A stretch of 8,360 nt of DNA. It comes from Flavobacterium psychrophilum (GTDB lineage Bacteria; Bacteroidota; Bacteroidia; Flavobacteriales; Flavobacteriaceae). Under the pieces are notes generated by a model that made no database searches, was not told where the DNA came from, and saw nothing but the letters and a program-made list of their open reading frames with translations. The stretch spans positions 1-8,360 of the forward strand of contig CAMDSN010000063.1 in NCBI GenBank assembly GCA_945907225.1, read 5' to 3'. This document shows positions 6,556 to 8,360 of this stretch, one piece after another; within the stretch, counting starts at the first letter, position 1; every line of letters begins with the position of its first letter. The position numbers and the translations under genes are program-made.

Positions 6556-6572
6556 TATATTTGTTATTTTTG
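6556..6572 (+). promoter_or_regulatory. Two overlapping -7 elements for the GH3-family gene
   Basis: TATATTTG (6556-6563) and TATTTTTG (6565-6572) both match TAnnTTTG exactly, 9 bp apart, placing transcription starts roughly 40-55 nt before the ATG. Neither has a clear TTG -33 element. Upstream, the 10-bp direct repeat AAAGTTTCAG (6525-6534 and 6539-6548) covers the -33 region and could be a regulator site. Confidence 0.45.
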
Positions 6573-6578
6573 GTAAAG

Positions 6579-6605
6579 TTACAAATCATAAATCATAATT
6601 TGTAA
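6579..6605 (+). repeat. 8-bp inverted repeat in the GH3 gene leader
   Basis: TTACAAAT (6579-6586) and ATTTGTAA (6598-6605) are exact reverse complements around an 11-nt spacer, which itself lies in a doubled AATCATA. It sits between the probable promoter and the ATG, so it could be a 5' mRNA stem-loop or a dimer-binding operator. The stem is AT-rich and weak. Confidence 0.45.
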
Positions 6606-6621
6606 TTCCTAAATTCGAAAC

Positions 6622-8148
6622 ATGCCAATACCATTAATAAATTCTATAGCTACTTGGGTTTTGAAACAGCGCATTCATCAAATTGAGCTGTTTTTAAAAT
6701 ATCCTCATGAAGTGCAAGAAGAATTAATGATGAATTTAATTCGGACTTCAGAAGAAACAGTTTTTGGCCAAAAATATGATTTTAACAGTATAAAATCGTA
6801 TACTACCTTTTCAGAAAGAGTTCCTATTTCAACTTACGAAGATTTGGAACCCATGATTGAACTTACTAGGAAAGGAGCTCAAAATGTTTTCTGGAATACC
6901 CCTATAAAATGGTTTGCAAAATCTAGTGGAACTACCAATGCTAAAAGCAAATTTATTCCTGTGAGCAACGAGGCCCTAGAAAATTGCCATTATAAAGGTA
7001 GTAAAGATTTACTGTGCATGTATTTGAATAACAACGAAAACTCCGAAATGTTTTTGGGTAAAAGTTTGCGTCTTGGCGGAAGTTCACAGATTTATGAAAA
7101 CAACAATACGTATTTTGGTGATTTGTCTGCAATTTTAATAGAAAACATGCCGATTTGGGCCGAATTTAGTAGCACTCCAAGTAGTAAGATTTCTTTGATG
7201 GGTGAATGGGAAACAAAACTAAATGCTATTATAAACGAAACCAAAAACGAAAATGTTACTAGTTTTGCTGGCGTTCCTTCTTGGATGTTAGTTTTACTAA
7301 ACAAAATTATGACCGAAACGGGAAAGGAAAATCTAATGGAATTGTGGCCTAATCTAGAAGTATATTTTCATGGCGGTGTAAGTTTTGAGCCTTATCGCGA
7401 GCAATACAAAAAAATTCTTCCAAATAATAATTTTAAATATTACGAAATATACAATGCCTCTGAGGGATTCTTTGCCATTCAAGACCTAAATTATTCTAAT
7501 GATTTGCTTCTTATGCTAGACTATGGTATTTTCTATGAATTTATACCAATGGAAACTTTTGGAACCGAAAACCAAAAAGCAATTCGGCTTTCGGACGTGG
7601 AATTGTTCAAGAACTATGCTGTAGTGATTACAACCAATGCCGGACTTTGGCGCTATTTGATTGGAGACACTGTTCGATTCACCTCACTATCGCCCTACAG
7701 AATTAGGGTTTCGGGAAGAACAAAACATCATATCAATGTGTTTGGCGAAGAATTGATGGTTGAAAATACCGATATGGCTTTAGCTAAAGCCAGCTCTGAA
7801 TTAAACTGTGAGGTAAAAGATTATACGGTTGCTCCTATTTTCATGAAAGTGAAGGAAAAAGGAGCACACGAATGGATGATTGAATTCAAAAAACACCCCG
7901 AAGACATTAAACTTTTTCAGAAAATATTAGATGAAAATTTACAGTCTTTGAACTCTGATTACGAAGCCAAACGCTATAAAAATATGACGTTAAATCAATT
8001 GAAAATAAATGTTGCCCGAGATAATTTATTTTACGATTGGCTGGCAGCAAACGATAAATTGGGCGGTCAACATAAAATTCCAAGATTATCAAATGAAAGA
8101 GATTATTTGGAACAGTTGAAGCAGATGCAACTTAGCGTTACTAAATAG
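6622..8148 (+). CDS. GH3-family adenylate-forming protein
   Basis: A 508-residue cytoplasmic protein of the GH3 family, named for plant auxin-responsive enzymes that adenylate a carboxylate hormone and join it to an amino acid. The family's ATP-binding features are all present: SSGTT (101-105), YNASEGFF (277-284), GLWRYLIGDTVRF (341-353) and GRTKHHINVFGEEL (365-378). A C-terminal lobe follows with GGQHKIPRL (481-489), where Lys485 could be the mobile catalytic-type lysine. The length is slightly below that of plant GH3 proteins. Bacterial members are common in Bacteroidota; their acyl and amine substrates are unknown, and auxin conjugation should not be assumed. The ATG start gives MPIPLINSIATWVLKQR, a typical family beginning. 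A small lipoprotein gene follows after 6 bp and is probably cotranscribed. Confidence 0.93.
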   Translation: MPIPLINSIATWVLKQRIHQIELFLKYPHEVQEELMMNLIRTSEETVFGQKYDFNSIKSYTTFSERVPISTYEDLEPMIELTRKGAQNVFWNTPIKWFAKSSGTTNAKSKFIPVSNEALENCHYKGSKDLLCMYLNNNENSEMFLGKSLRLGGSSQIYENNNTYFGDLSAILIENMPIWAEFSSTPSSKISLMGEWETKLNAIINETKNENVTSFAGVPSWMLVLLNKIMTETGKENLMELWPNLEVYFHGGVSFEPYREQYKKILPNNNFKYYEIYNASEGFFAIQDLNYSNDLLLMLDYGIFYEFIPMETFGTENQKAIRLSDVELFKNYAVVITTNAGLWRYLIGDTVRFTSLSPYRIRVSGRTKHHINVFGEELMVENTDMALAKASSELNCEVKDYTVAPIFMKVKEKGAHEWMIEFKKHPEDIKLFQKILDENLQSLNSDYEAKRYKNMTLNQLKINVARDNLFYDWLAANDKLGGQHKIPRLSNERDYLEQLKQMQLSVTK

Positions 8149-8154
8149 AAGATT

Positions 8155-8289
8155 ATGAAGAAAATAATTTTATTACTCATAATCGTATTATTTTTTATTT
8201 CTTGCGGACCTCACAGAATGAAATGTGGTCCAGGAAAACGATGTTTAGTTTATGCTTCAAACCAGAGTAAAATAAAAGTAGGTACATAG
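8155..8289 (+). CDS. Small lipoprotein, 44 residues
   Basis: A short reading frame from ATG (8155-8157) to TAG. It encodes a classic lipoprotein signal: MKK, a hydrophobic run to Ile15, then Ser16-Cys17-Gly18, with Cys17 as the lipidation site. The mature part is only 28 residues and basic, with GPHRMKCGPGKRC (18-30) containing Cys24 and Cys30, then a polar tail. Similar tiny CGPHRMxCGPG proteins are familiar from flavobacteria as hypothetical proteins; no function is known. It starts 6 bp after the GH3 stop and shares that strand, so cotranscription is likely. AGAAG a few bases before the ATG may help ribosome binding. It is real rather than random because of the coherent signal peptide and position. 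Confidence 0.8.
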   Translation: MKKIILLLIIVLFFISCGPHRMKCGPGKRCLVYASNQSKIKVGT

Positions 8290-8310
8290 TACTAATAAAA
8301 ACCTAAATTT

Positions 8311-8360
8311 TTACGAAGCAATTTCTAATCGTTTCAATAAATTTTTGCCTAACGCATCTT
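8311..8360 (-). CDS. C-terminal tail of an unidentified minus-strand gene
   Basis: From the right edge a minus-strand frame reads DALGKNLLKRLEIAS and stops with TAA at 8311-8313. The composition looks like a natural protein end (amphipathic helix, no rare residues), while the two other minus-strand frames also stop within this stretch. Only 15 codons are visible, so the product cannot be named. It converges on the lipoprotein gene with 21 bp between the stops and no clear terminator. Confidence 0.5.
   Translation of the reverse strand, partial: DALGKNLLKRLEIAS

Noticed and set aside
7092..7304. Minus-strand open frame inside the GH3 gene
   Set aside because: Antisense to an intact GH3 frame, with no support.
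7907..8092. Minus-strand open frame at the GH3 3' end
   Set aside because: Antisense to the GH3 C-terminal lobe, with no family features.

Overview
The window looks like a chromosomal housekeeping stretch from a Flavobacterium-like member of the Bacteroidota. Support: the DNA is AT-rich. Several genes are preceded by TAnnTTTG, the -7 element of this phylum. Shine-Dalgarno sequences are weak or absent. The protein set also fits: a MutS of flavobacterial type, a HPPK-deoxynucleoside kinase fusion, a DUF1573 protein, a DUF2797 protein and a bacterial GH3-family protein. Species cannot be read from the sequence.

Layout. Positions 6-178 hold two minus-strand tRNA genes, Gly(GCC) then Leu(TAA) in transcription order, behind a good promoter at 227-257. 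mutS follows on the minus strand (313-2949, with a non-ATG start). Divergent from it on the plus strand are a secreted DUF1573 protein (3100-3591) with its own terminator, then a SpoU/TrmH-type RNA methyltransferase (3695-4225). That methyltransferase ends tail to tail with the minus-strand folK-dNK fusion (4222-5358), the two stop codons overlapping by 4 bp. Between the fusion and the next minus-strand gene lies a 365-bp gap holding a 210-bp nested inverted-repeat element (5518-5727). The element's right arm contains the stop codon of a DUF2797 zinc-ribbon protein (5724-6518). On the plus strand, divergent from DUF2797, a GH3-family adenylate-forming protein (6622-8148) is followed after 6 bp by a tiny lipoprotein (8155-8289). 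The right edge carries the last 15 codons of a minus-strand gene.

Functionally these are mostly unrelated single-gene units: mismatch repair, RNA methylation, folate synthesis with deoxynucleoside salvage, tRNA supply, and three poorly understood families. I see no phage, conjugative, CRISPR or defence cluster, and no clear undescribed multi-gene system. The items most worth a second look are the nested inverted-repeat element, the two-domain folate/deoxynucleoside kinase, the GH3-lipoprotein pair and the DUF2797 protein.
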